Shown in pieces: positions 53,321 to 61,700 of a DNA stretch of 64,000 bases. The notes below the pieces were generated by a model. That model saw only the letters and a program-made list of their open reading frames with translations, made no database searches and was not told the origin of the DNA. Both the position numbers and the translations under genes were made by a program. The first letter of the stretch is position 1; the number at the start of each line of letters is the position of its first letter. Source of the stretch: Cyanosarcina radialis HA8281-LM2 (GTDB lineage Bacteria; Cyanobacteriota; Cyanobacteriia; Cyanobacteriales; CCAP-1448); NCBI GenBank assembly GCA_019359615.1, contig JAHHHA010000029.1, forward strand, positions 19,503 to 83,502, in the 5' to 3' direction.

Positions 53321-54706
53321 ATGAAGGAACTACTCCAACAAGTCAGGGTAATAGATCCAGTTTCGGGAACTGATAAGATTGCCGACGTGTTAATTACAGA
53401 TGGAGCGATCGCTGAAGTTCGAGATCGAATTTCCGAATATCCCTATGAAACCAAGACTTACGATTGCCAAGGGTTGGTTTTAGGTCCGGGGTTAGTCGAT
53501 CTATACAGCCACAGCGGGGAGCCAGGATTTGAAGACCGAGAAACTACAGATTCATTACTGCAAGCAGCGGCGGCTGGAGGTTTCACCAGATTAGCAATCT
53601 TACCAGACACCACACCCCCAGTGGATAACCCAGCAGGTTTAGCGAGATTGCAACAGCAGACAGAACAAATAAGTCAAAAGTCAAGCTTCGACCCTTCGGC
53701 AGAGCTTCAGGGCATCGCAAGCTCAGGGCATCGCAGGCTCAGCTACCAAGTCAAAAGTCAAAAATCTTCTCCTCATCTCCCCATCTCCCCATCTCCCCAT
53801 CTCCCCCTCCTCCACTACTGGGGAGCCTTGACCTTGAGCATACAGGGGCAGCAAATGACGGAGCTAGCCGAGTTAGCCGCCGCTGGAGTAGTCGGGCTAG
53901 CGGACGGACAGCCGATCGCTAATTTAGCTTTACTGCGGCGGTTATTGGAATACCTCAAACCGCTAGAAAAACCGATCGCGCTCGTAGTTAGCGATCGCCA
54001 ATTGGCTAGTAATGGGGTGATGCGAGAAGGCCCGTCATCCTTGCGTTTAGGATTGCCTGGAAATCCAGCGATTTCTGAAACCGCTGCCCTGGCAGCTTTA
54101 TTAGAAGTAGTAGCCACTACAGGTACTCCGGTTCACTTGATGCGCGTCTCTTGCGCCCGCAGCGTCGAACTAATTGCAGCAGCCAAAGCTAAAGGATTGC
54201 CAATTACTGCCAGTACGACCTGGATGCACTTGTTACTCGATACAGATGCCTTAAGCAGCTATAATCCCAATCTGCGCTTAGAGCCTCCTTTAGGCAACCC
54301 AGACGATCGCACGGCGTTAATCCAAGGAGTAAAAGAGGGAATTGTTGATGCCATCGCGATCGATCACGCTCCCTACACCTATGAAGAGAAAACTGTCGCC
54401 TTTGCCGAAGCCCCACCCGGAGCGATCGGGTTGGAATTAGCCCTACCCTTGTTGTGGCAAAACCTCGTAGTTCCCGGTACTTGGTCGGCTTTAGAATTGT
54501 GGCGATCTTTGAGTACCGCACCGAGTAAGTGCTTGCAACTACCGATAAGAGCGATCGCACCTTCGCATCCAGCCGAACTAACGCTATTCGATCCCAAAAC
54601 TACCTGGCAAGTTAGCGATCGTACCCTCCAAAGTCGTTCTGCTAATACTCCCTGGTTAGGACAGCAACTAATCGGTCGCGTCGTCCGGATCTGCTTGCCG
54701 CTGTGA
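53321..54706 (+). CDS. Dihydroorotase-like protein with altered metal site
   Basis: A 461-residue amidohydrolase. The entry motif is GPGLVDLYSHSGEPGFEDRE: the usual H-x-H is Y-S-H, so one zinc ligand is lost. Later ASTTWMHLLLDTDALSSYNP and AIAIDHAPYTYEEK (Asp-His) are kept. Cyanobacteria carry such a PyrC-like protein; it may be an inactive partner of aspartate transcarbamoylase, as PyrX is in other bacteria, or active with altered ligands. Residues about 117-165 come from repeats (QKSSFDPSAELQGIASS, SPHLPISPSPHLPLL). Start ATG 53321, matching family N-termini (LLQQVRVIDP). Confidence 0.85.
   Translation: MKELLQQVRVIDPVSGTDKIADVLITDGAIAEVRDRISEYPYETKTYDCQGLVLGPGLVDLYSHSGEPGFEDRETTDSLLQAAAAGGFTRLAILPDTTPPVDNPAGLARLQQQTEQISQKSSFDPSAELQGIASSGHRRLSYQVKSQKSSPHLPISPSPHLPLLHYWGALTLSIQGQQMTELAELAAAGVVGLADGQPIANLALLRRLLEYLKPLEKPIALVVSDRQLASNGVMREGPSSLRLGLPGNPAISETAALAALLEVVATTGTPVHLMRVSCARSVELIAAAKAKGLPITASTTWMHLLLDTDALSSYNPNLRLEPPLGNPDDRTALIQGVKEGIVDAIAIDHAPYTYEEKTVAFAEAPPGAIGLELALPLLWQNLVVPGTWSALELWRSLSTAPSKCLQLPIRAIAPSHPAELTLFDPKTTWQVSDRTLQSRSANTPWLGQQLIGRVVRICLPL
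53676..53812. repeat. Repeat cluster inside the dihydroorotase-like gene
   Basis: GTCAAAA heptad fragments, the element GCTTCGACCCTTCGGCAGAG with CGCAGGCTCAGCTACCAAG, then CTCCCCATCTCCCCATCTCC tandem units. In frame and in the stop-free orientation. Confidence 0.85.
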
Positions 54707-54729
54707 GAGAGCAAGAGCGCGAGCAGAGA

Positions 54730-54760
54730 ATTTATTAACTCAACACTCAACACTCCACTC
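54730..54760. repeat. ACTCAAC heptads
   Basis: AACTCAACACTCAACACTCC between two convergent genes; same heptad as in queE. Confidence 0.8.
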
Positions 54761-54779
54761 GTTTAACGATCGGAAACGA

Positions 54780-55328
54780 CTAAGTTAGTGTCAGGAGTCC
54801 ACCATTTTGGACAGTCAGTCCATAGGCAATTTGATCGAGGGATCTGTCGGCAATATTTGCAGCATTGGCATCAGAGAAGAAGGTTCCGCGTTGTTCTGCC
54901 GTTACCTGAATTTGCACTCCTGGTGGAAGTATCCCAGACAAGGAAGAAGGAGAAATATCGACATAGCCTCGAATTTCAAAGTTGAGAGCAGCAATAGCAG
55001 CATCAGTAGGCACGGGCTGCAAGATAAACAGTGACGTTGCTTCGATTGGTAAGATAATTGGGGAATATCTAATCTTATTCCCCAATTGCACGGGTGCTAG
55101 GGAATTATTAAGACCTGACGTATCAACGAAACTAATAACATCAGCCAAGGTTGTTCCTCCAGGCAGGCGGGTAGTAAAAACCAAGGATAAAGCCAGATCG
55201 ACGGCACTTAGGTTGGCAATAGTGAGAAAATAACCCTGAATGACATTACGACTTAAATTACTGACGACACCTGGTGTCCCTGAAGGCAATTGGGACTTAA
55301 GCAGTAATTCAAAGGTAGAAATTATCAT
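54780..55328 (-). CDS. Hypothetical protein, 182 aa
   Basis: A moderately hydrophobic, beta-rich protein without signal peptide: IISTFELLLKSQLPSGTPGV, then IQGYFLTIANLSAVDLALSL and PVQLGNKIRYSPIILPIEAT. The pattern of long strands suggests a single beta-sandwich domain. No family known to me. The ATG at 55328 is chosen because AAGGAG stands eight bases upstream. Next to the dihydroorotase-like gene only by position. Confidence 0.65.
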   Translation of the reverse strand: MIISTFELLLKSQLPSGTPGVVSNLSRNVIQGYFLTIANLSAVDLALSLVFTTRLPGGTTLADVISFVDTSGLNNSLAPVQLGNKIRYSPIILPIEATSLFILQPVPTDAAIAALNFEIRGYVDISPSSLSGILPPGVQIQVTAEQRGTFFSDANAANIADRSLDQIAYGLTVQNGGLLTLT

Positions 55329-55495
55329 GACCAAATCTCCTTTTTAGACAAAAAATCCTTCTTTAGATCGACAGAAATAAAACACTTATAACTTTCGATC
55401 GTTGTTGTGTTCTCTTGTTAGTAGTGCTGATAATCGATCTCGGCAACCAAATTTAAGATGCCTTAACTAGCGATCTGTCAATTCTTGACAGACCA

Positions 55496-55739
55496 CTAGG
55501 AAGCAAGATCCCTCAGAGTCATAATGGCTTTCCTGGCTTCTCGGTCAAAATGGTATCTGACAATACACAATACTTGACCCATGAACATTGGAAATCTCGA
55601 TCCATGGTTCATTAGTCTGACTTATGACTTCATATCCAGAAGATCCAAGCCGATAAAGAATTATCTCAATTTGGGTTATGAGTTCAGCCAAAACGCGACT
55701 TGAGAGAGCGATACGTGCTAGCGCCAACGCTAATAGCAA
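55496..55739 (-). pseudogene. Small decayed or frameshifted gene
   Basis: One frame gives LALARIALSSRVLAELITQI...NEPWIEISNVHGSSIVYCQI and stops; the next frame gives NHGSRFPMFMGQVLCIVRYH then DREARKAIMTLRDLAS and stops at 55496. The two overlap and each looks partly coding, as after a frameshift. No family known. Confidence 0.3.
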
Positions 55740-56029
55740 GCAATCTTAAGGCTCAAGTATTTTTCCCTGCGTGTCTCGCTCCAACATATCCCAGGAATTT
55801 GCTATTGTCAGCTTTTTGTAAAGAAATTTTGCTGAAAGTTTACTCCGAATTCTGAATTCCGAACTCCTATCTAAAAGGCAAAAAGAGGACTCCCGTTAAA
55901 CCGAGGATAGGAGGAGGTTGAGCAAATCGTCTGAGAAAATGTCTGTGGAGATGGTCTGACGGGGGCTAATGGTCACAAAGCGCCTAGTTAAGAATCTAAG
56001 AAATAGAAAATCCATTTCGCGAGATTTGG
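55740..56029. other. Intergenic region
   Basis: No gene or family repeat seen. AT-rich to 55860, then GAATTCTGAATTCCGAACTC, which is a short GAATTC-type repeat. Confidence 0.35.
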
Positions 56030-56077
56030 AATCCCCCACTATAGCGACGCGCTTGAGCTTAGTGGGGGAGGATGTCA
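56030..56077. mobile_element. IS200/605-type right-end hairpin at the HtrA stop codon
   Basis: Arms TCCCCCACT and AGTGGGGGA with a loop containing a GCGACGCGC-type knob, then GGATGTCAAG. The TCA of GATGTCA is the HtrA stop codon on the other strand. No transposase remains. Confidence 0.65.
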
Positions 56078-57262
56078 AGAAACTTCTTTCATTTCTCCAG
56101 GACGGACGGATAAGGTTGATGTTCGATCGCCCCTTTGGACTTCGATCTTTAAAACCGATCCGAGTTGGCTGTTTTCCACGAGATTTTGCAATTGTTCGGC
56201 AGTAGTTACGGATCGCCCGTCGATTTGCACGATTACGTCTCCCCGACGAAAACCAGCTTCGGCGGCTGGGCTTTTGGGCAGAACTTGTACTACCAAAACG
56301 CCTTCAATCTCTGGTACTTGCAACGGAGAATTGGGATCGCTGTTGTTTTCTGCGGCTAGTTCGGGTGTCAGGCTAATCATCTGCACCCCTAGATAGGGAT
56401 GAGCTACTTTTTGTCCCTTGACTAGCTGAGCAGAGATGGTTTTGGCTTTATCGATCGGGATCGCAAATCCAATTCCCATTGCGCCAGCCCGAATTGCCGT
56501 GTTAATGCCAATGACTTCGCCCCGCTCGTTTACCAGCGGGCCGCCAGAGTTACCGGGATTGATCGCCGCATCGGTTTGAATAAAATCTAACCGCTTGTCG
56601 GGGATACCAACGGCAGCACTAGAGCGTTTGAGAGTGCTGACAATGCCCAGGGTGACGGTGTTATCGAGTCCGAGGGGATTGCCGACCGCGATCGCCCAAT
56701 CTCCTACTTGCACGGTGTCGGAATCTCCCAACGGAGCTATGGGTAAGTCTTTGCTCTCAGCAATCTTCACTACTGCCAAATCTGTCACTTCATCGACTCC
56801 TCTAACTTTGCCGGGAAACGTGCGCCCATCTTTGAGAATGACGGTGACTTTATCGGCGTTATCGACTACATGGGCGTTGGTCAGCAAAATCCCACTTTTA
56901 TCGATGATGAAGCCAGAACCCTGACCGCGCAACCGTTCTTGCTGGGGCACTTGCGGGACTAGGCGATCGCCAAAAAAGTCGCGAAACAACGGATCGTCGA
57001 AAAATGGATCGACGCGGCGAGAGATCGTGCGTTCGGTATCGATCCGCACTACCGCCGGGCCGACGCGATTTACTGCTGCGGTCACAAAACTGCTCGATGG
57101 TGCGGGAATCTTGGCCGCAGGGGGCGCACCTGAATTGTCGATCGGGCTTGCTTGGGCTGACAATCCATGAATGGGATTAAATGTCAAGATACTTCCCAAG
57201 AAGCAGGCAAATAAATAGTTACTTAATCGACGCAACCGCGAAGAAAACTGGGAAAATGTCAT
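56075..57262 (-). CDS. HtrA/DegP family serine protease
   Basis: A 395-residue exported protease-chaperone. Signal anchor (LSNYLFACFLGSILTFNPIH), trypsin-like domain with H131 (LTNAHVVDNADKV), Asp in VTDLAVVKI and S239 in NPGNSGGPLVNERG, then one PDZ domain (GVLVVQVLPKSPAAEAGFRR to VRPGEM). Cyanobacteria have three such proteases (HtrA, HhoA, HhoB) acting in photosystem and envelope quality control. ATG 57262 removes a 53-residue upstream extension. The stop is in transposon sequence, so the last residues (KEVS) may have been altered. Confidence 0.93.
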   Translation of the reverse strand: MTFSQFSSRLRRLSNYLFACFLGSILTFNPIHGLSAQASPIDNSGAPPAAKIPAPSSSFVTAAVNRVGPAVVRIDTERTISRRVDPFFDDPLFRDFFGDRLVPQVPQQERLRGQGSGFIIDKSGILLTNAHVVDNADKVTVILKDGRTFPGKVRGVDEVTDLAVVKIAESKDLPIAPLGDSDTVQVGDWAIAVGNPLGLDNTVTLGIVSTLKRSSAAVGIPDKRLDFIQTDAAINPGNSGGPLVNERGEVIGINTAIRAGAMGIGFAIPIDKAKTISAQLVKGQKVAHPYLGVQMISLTPELAAENNSDPNSPLQVPEIEGVLVVQVLPKSPAAEAGFRRGDVIVQIDGRSVTTAEQLQNLVENSQLGSVLKIEVQRGDRTSTLSVRPGEMKEVS

Positions 57263-57412
57263 AACCTTAACTTTGAAACCGCAAATGCTTTTAAATCCAG
57301 TTTGGCACTTACCCAAAATTTTAGGCCGAAAGCCTTGCAAACTGGTAGGCTCAAAAACGAAGTTTGAGGCTGGAAATCTGGCTGGAGCGGTATGATTGGA
57401 GACAGCCAAACC

Positions 57413-57448
57413 AATTCGCAATTAACAATTCGCAGTTCGCAATTCCTA
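57413..57448. repeat. AATTCGCAATT repeat (family K)
   Basis: CCAATTCGCAATTAACAATT followed by CGCAGTTCGCAATTCC; lies between divergent htrA and serS. Confidence 0.6.
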
Positions 57449-57476
57449 ATAGACTCAAGAAAATCAGCAAAAATCC

Positions 57477-58760
57477 GTGCTAGACCTGAAGCTAATCCGA
57501 GAAAACCCCGAAGCCGTTCGAGAGCGGTTGAATAGACGTGGCGCTGGTGCATACGACATCGGGCCGATAGTTGAGTTAGACAAGCAACAGCGAGAATTAG
57601 AAACGAAGCGATCGCAATTGCAATCTCGCAGCAATGAAATTGGCAAGCTAGTCGGTCAGAAAATTAAAGGCGGGTTAAAACCTGACTCTGTTGAAGTCCA
57701 GGCTTTGAAGGATGAGGGTAACGAAATTAAAGTTCGACTGGCCGAACTCGAACCCCAGGAAAGAGATCTTAAAACTCAGATCGAAGCCCTGTTATTAGCA
57801 CTTCCCAATCTCCCAGCCGAGTCTACCCCGATAGGCGCGAGTGAAGAAGATAATGTAGAAGTCCGCCGCTGGGGTGACGAATATATTCCTGAAAGCGACG
57901 GTCTGCTCCCCCACTGGGAAATCGGCGAAAAACTAGGAATTATTAACTTCGATCGAGCGGTAAAAGTAGCTCAAACCAGGTTTATCGCGATGGTGGGGGC
58001 TGGTGCTGCCCTAGAAAGGGCGCTGATTAGTTTCATGCTCGATCGACAAATTCAAGCTGGCTATTTAGAAGTTATCCCCCCACTGTTAGTTAATAGCGAA
58101 TCTCTGACCGCTACCAGCCAACTCCCCAAGTTTGCCGAAGAAAGCTTTAAATGCGCTGAAGACGACCTCTGGCTGATACCGACAGCAGAAGTTCCCGTGA
58201 CCAACCTGTATCGGGATGAAATTTTAGAAGAATCGCAGCTACCGATTTATCACTGCGCCTATACCCCGTGTTTTCGGCGAGAAGCTGGGGCCCACGGACG
58301 AGACAATCGAGGACTCATCCGCCTCCATCAATTCAACAAAGTCGAGTTGGTGAAATTCGTCCATCCCAGTACCTCAGCCCAAGAGCATGAAAACTTGGTA
58401 AGAGATGCTGAAGCCATTTTGCAAGCCTTGAAGTTGCCCTATCGGGTGCTGGAACTATGTACTGGCGACTTGGGTTTTGGGGCGGCCAAGTGCTACGACC
58501 TAGAAGTGTGGCTGCCCTCGGCTGGTAGATATCGCGAGATTTCTAGCTGCTCGAATTTTGAAGATTTCCAGGCGCGGCGGGGCAATATTCGGTTTAAAGA
58601 AGCTGGCAAGAAGGGAACTAAGTTCGTTCACACCCTCAATGGTTCTGGATTAGCGATCGGCCGGACAATGGCAGCGGTGTTAGAGAACTATCAACAATCG
58701 GATGGCACTGTCAAAATACCAGAGGTGCTGCAACCTTACTTACGACGAGAAATTCTTTAA
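57477..58760 (+). CDS. serS: Seryl-tRNA synthetase
   Basis: A 427-residue class II synthetase charging tRNA-Ser. N-terminal antiparallel coiled coil ([15 protein letters not shown]...[14 protein letters not shown]), class II motif 2 in [20 protein letters not shown] and motif 3 in [23 protein letters not shown] start ([10 protein letters not shown]). Normal length. Confidence 0.97.
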   Translation: MLDLKLIRENPEAVRERLNRRGAGAYDIGPIVELDKQQRELETKRSQLQSRSNEIGKLVGQKIKGGLKPDSVEVQALKDEGNEIKVRLAELEPQERDLKTQIEALLLALPNLPAESTPIGASEEDNVEVRRWGDEYIPESDGLLPHWEIGEKLGIINFDRAVKVAQTRFIAMVGAGAALERALISFMLDRQIQAGYLEVIPPLLVNSESLTATSQLPKFAEESFKCAEDDLWLIPTAEVPVTNLYRDEILEESQLPIYHCAYTPCFRREAGAHGRDNRGLIRLHQFNKVELVKFVHPSTSAQEHENLVRDAEAILQALKLPYRVLELCTGDLGFGAAKCYDLEVWLPSAGRYREISSCSNFEDFQARRGNIRFKEAGKKGTKFVHTLNGSGLAIGRTMAAVLENYQQSDGTVKIPEVLQPYLRREIL

Positions 58761-58768
58761 ACAATTTT

Positions 58769-58821
58769 GTGGGATAGCCCTCTGGGCTGTCCCACGGCAG
58801 GCAAGATGCCTGCCCCACAAG
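58769..58821. repeat. Double family-D palindrome
   Basis: GTGGGATAGCCC...GGGCTGTCCCAC followed by GGCAGGCAAGATGCCTGCCC-CACAAG. A further GGCAGGCAGGATGCCTACC stands at about 58862. Confidence 0.85.
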
Positions 58822-58918
58822 GAATTTCATCCAATAGACATCTCCAGAAATTAAACTTAAAGGCAGGCAGGATGCCTACCTTACAAGAATTATTGGAGAT
58901 GTGTAATGATTTAGCAGT

Positions 58919-59293
58919 TTATGCCTGAGTTTTGATATTGACATCGGGGTTTTTCTCAGCCAAGTATTTGCTCAAGAAGGTGTTAACGAAAGAAAGTACC
59001 ACGGGGCCGAGAATGAAGGCGATCGGTCCTCGAACTGAAAAACCATGTACTAAAAACGCAGCTAGCGCGAAACAGATCCCATTAACTACCAGCGAGAATA
59101 AACCTAAACTCAAAAAGTTGAGGGGCAAAGATAATACTGACAAGGTTGGTCTGACAAAAGAATTTACTAATCCCACGGCAACGGCAGCAATTAAAGCCAC
59201 CGGAAATGTAGCAATATTTACCCCAGGAACCACGAGATCGACGACTAAAAGACTTAAAGCTGTAGCTACGGTTGTTAGTAAAAAGCTGAGCAT
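58919..59293 (-). CDS. Phage holin family 4-type membrane protein
   Basis: A 124-residue protein with four hydrophobic spans (LLTTVATALSLLVVDLVVPG, ALIAAVAVGLVNSFVRPTLS, LGLFSLVVNGICFALAAFLV, GPIAFILGPVVLSFVNTFLS). This is the layout of the Phage_holin_4_2 group, common in chromosomes and not necessarily phage-derived. Function unknown; often stress-induced in cyanobacteria. Confidence 0.83.
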   Translation of the reverse strand: MLSFLLTTVATALSLLVVDLVVPGVNIATFPVALIAAVAVGLVNSFVRPTLSVLSLPLNFLSLGLFSLVVNGICFALAAFLVHGFSVRGPIAFILGPVVLSFVNTFLSKYLAEKNPDVNIKTQA

Positions 59294-59465
59294 ATTTCCC
59301 TCTTTAGTAAAATAGGTTACATTAGTTTGGTAAAACGCTTATCGATTTTATCTTGCCCGCTTGCAGCGAGTTTCTGCCTCTACATCAAGATAGATTTGCT
59401 CGAAGATTTGGTCAGCCGATCGATATCCGCAGCCATCTTAAAAAAATTATGGAATAGCTCTCTAC

Positions 59466-59492
59466 GTGGGACAGCCCAGAGGGCTATCCCAC
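59466..59492. repeat. Palindrome, family D
   Basis: GTGGGACAGCCC...GGGCTATCCCAC; inverted copy relative to 58769. In the gap between holin and YqaE genes; no gene there. Confidence 0.82.
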
Positions 59493-59592
59493 AAGAAACC
59501 CTTCAAAATCTAATTCTTAAGATAGAAGACAAGCAGAGAAGATTTTTTCACAATAGAGGTGAATAATAGCTTGAGAAAAGGTAGATAAAATC

Positions 59593-59778
59593 ATGAAATT
59601 ACTCAGACTTATTCTTGGGGTATTAATCCCACCGTTAGGCGTTTTTCTAACATTTGGCGTAGGACCGACTCTACTAATCAATATTCTGCTCACTATTTTG
59701 GGCTGGATTCCTGGTAGCATTCACGCAATTTGGGCGATCGCTAAATATGAAGAGAGAACGAATCAGTTTGATAGCTAA
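59593..59778 (+). CDS. YqaE/Pmp3 family membrane protein
   Basis: A 61-residue two-span protein MKLLRLILGVLIPPLGVFLT...LLINILLTILGWIPGSIHAI, ending in AIAKYEERTNQ, the UPF0057 signature. Induced by salt or cold in other organisms and thought to limit cation leak. A terminator follows. Confidence 0.9.
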   Translation: MKLLRLILGVLIPPLGVFLTFGVGPTLLINILLTILGWIPGSIHAIWAIAKYEERTNQFDS

Positions 59779-59786
59779 ACAAGCGG

Positions 59787-59806
59787 CGGGCTAATTGCCC
59801 GTTTTT
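59787..59806 (+). terminator. Rho-independent terminator after the YqaE gene
   Basis: Stem CGGGC and GCCCG around TAATT, followed by TTTTT, nine bases after the stop. Confidence 0.85.
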
Positions 59807-59956
59807 GTTCTTTCTATGACTGGATCTCGATAAATTCTCAATTTTATAGTCAATTCAGTAGGGCTAGGCTTTATTTCTGCTAATAAAATATGGTAGGAGT
59901 GCAATGCCGCATTCCTACCAGTAATCTAACACTGCTATACCAATTCATTCATGATT

Positions 59957-60010
59957 TGGGGGATAGCCGTCCCGGCTGTCTCACGGCAGGCAAGATGCCT
60001 GCCCCACAAG
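59957..60010. repeat. Double family-D palindrome
   Basis: GGGGGATAGCCGTCCCGGC...GTCTCACGGCAGGCAAGATG then CCTGCCCCACAAG; a diverged copy of the pair at 58769. Confidence 0.75.
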
Positions 60011-60064
60011 AATTTCGATCGACGATCTAGAACTGCTATAGATTTGAGGCATTGTGGGAGCGGA

Positions 60065-60829
60065 TTACTTTCGATCGCGATCGGTTACAGTTTGCCATAA
60101 CTCTTTTAACAGTTGCTTGACCTGCTTTTCTTTTCGGGCTACGGCTACTCCTACTTCCCCCATTTTGGCTTCAATTTCTGCCTGCTTATCCTCTACCTGG
60201 CTAGAATCGTTATTAGCCATATGAGATTTGGCATTATCGTTCCAGGCTTTAGCAGTTTCTAAGTGTTTTTTCACCTCCTCATAACGTTCGCCGTAACGAG
60301 AAGCTAAATTAGCTCGTAAAATAGCCAATTGAGCTTGTAATTGAGCGTATCGTTTTCGCATTAGAGCAATCTCTTCGCTATTTTGAATCGACTCAATAGT
60401 AGATCTAATGGTCGATTGAAATTCGGAAGGAGTTTCTTCGCTGGCAGATTCAACTTCTCTGAGGACCAGATCGACGCTATCTTGTAAATCTTTTTCTTCC
60501 CGATCGATTTTTGCTTGTAACTGTTGAATTTCGGTTTCAGCTTGAGATATAGATTCTCGTTTTTCGTGGCTGATGCCTTCGATTAACCCTTCTACTGAAG
60601 CAGTTATCTCTTCTTTGACATCATTGCCTTTCTTTTGGAAACTTTCTAAAAGAATAGCGATCGCATCTAAAGCTATCGAGCGAATTTCGCCCGAACCTTT
60701 CTTAATTTCATCTCCGGCTTGCGACATCGCACTCCGAAAGATTTCTCGAATTCGATCGGCTCGCAATTGCCCTTCAGATTTAGCTTTTTGCAAATCTGAA
60801 TTTATTTTTTCTTTAACTGATGCAGACAT
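60065..60829 (-). CDS. Cytoplasmic coiled-coil protein
   Basis: A 254-residue, highly charged helical protein starting MSASVKEKINSDLQKAKSEG. Long coils at about 90-125 (SISQAETEIQQLQAKIDREE) and 150-200 (IALMRKRYAQLQAQLAILRA). No membrane span. Such proteins occur in many cyanobacteria beside stress genes; role unknown. The ATG at 60829 is preceded by GGGGGAA. Confidence 0.72.
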   Translation of the reverse strand: MSASVKEKINSDLQKAKSEGQLRADRIREIFRSAMSQAGDEIKKGSGEIRSIALDAIAILLESFQKKGNDVKEEITASVEGLIEGISHEKRESISQAETEIQQLQAKIDREEKDLQDSVDLVLREVESASEETPSEFQSTIRSTIESIQNSEEIALMRKRYAQLQAQLAILRANLASRYGERYEEVKKHLETAKAWNDNAKSHMANNDSSQVEDKQAEIEAKMGEVGVAVARKEKQVKQLLKELWQTVTDRDRK

Positions 60830-60938
60830 GATTTCCCCCAATAATTAATAAGGAATAAAGTGTATTGACTTAACTATTACCTCTTGATATGCAAAATAGT
60901 ATTGCGGGCATTTTGCCCGCAACTAGTGCAGTTTGTAG

Positions 60939-61286
60939 CTAGATAATGCCAGATCCTTTGCCACGTTCGTCGTGTTCGATAGTCAGTTTACCTGACTCGT
61001 CATTATCACGAATATCTGCTAATTCTCTAGCCCGCTCAGCTTTTTCTGCTTCTTCTTGTGCGGCCGCATCGCCAGGTACTTCGTAATACATTTCTGGTTC
61101 TACCGCAAAGTTATTGACTAAGCCTTCACTATCTACTGTATAACCCCCTGTAGTATCGAGGTCGCTTTCAGTTTCTTCGGGAAGTTTTTTAAAGTTTTCC
61201 CCTTCTCTTTCTTTACGGGATGCGGTTTCAGCCGGAACGATATGGGGATCGTAGGTATCTTCTGCAACTCGCTGTTTATTATCCAT
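60939..61286 (-). CDS. Soluble protein with Psb34/Ssl1498-type motif
   Basis: A 115-residue acidic protein without membrane span. Residues about 47-70 (GGYTVDSEGLVNNFAVEPEM then YYEVPGDAA) resemble the stromal N-terminus of Ssl1498/Psb34-like light-harvesting-like proteins, in which an E-G-x-x-N-N-F-A-x-E-P-x-x-Y motif precedes a single helix. Here the helix is absent and the C-terminal is ADIRDNDESGKLTIEHDERG. It could occupy or regulate the photosystem II docking site used by those proteins; this is inference. Confidence 0.7.
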   Translation of the reverse strand: MDNKQRVAEDTYDPHIVPAETASRKEREGENFKKLPEETESDLDTTGGYTVDSEGLVNNFAVEPEMYYEVPGDAAAQEEAEKAERARELADIRDNDESGKLTIEHDERGKGSGII

Positions 61287-61700
61287 GCTTTGTTACCCTA
61301 TAACTAGTAATCGGTCAAGTTTTATGAATGGCGATCGCCCGATCTATAACCACTATGTAATAGCAATTGCAATAGGCGATCGCAGCTAAAAAATGGTAAC
61401 TGGAAATTATCAATTAGTTAAGATTGAGTAAAAGCTTAGCCTTGCTAAGCTTTTATTCGTCTCACACTACTAGTTGTTAATTCCCAGTAGTACCAAATTA
61501 GCTATGTTAGCTTTGCTAGTTTAAACTAATATCCAACAATCTATCTAAAATTACTTCCCTCTGAAGCAACAATGTGGATGAATCATTATCTATCTCCAGA
61601 ACTAACCCTAAGATAGATACAAAGTCATGAAAACCGAGGTAAGTTAAACACAATTGGAAACAATCCTTTGTATATCCTATCGCATATTTAGGACTTGAGT
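61287..61700. other. Intergenic region
   Basis: 414 bp without gene apart from the terminator-like hairpin. A 63-codon frame on the minus strand (61516-61707) overlaps the start of the GH13 gene and shows no coding features. Confidence 0.4.
61430..61454. terminator. Hairpin terminator
   Basis: Arms AAAAGCTTAG and CTAAGCTTTT with loop CCTTG, usable in both directions. Confidence 0.6.

Noticed and set aside
56075..57421. Longer HtrA start at 57421
   Set aside because: The added 53 residues precede the signal sequence and have no counterpart in the family.
58919..59293. Holin-like gene as evidence of a prophage
   Set aside because: No other phage genes nearby; this holin family is common in chromosomes.
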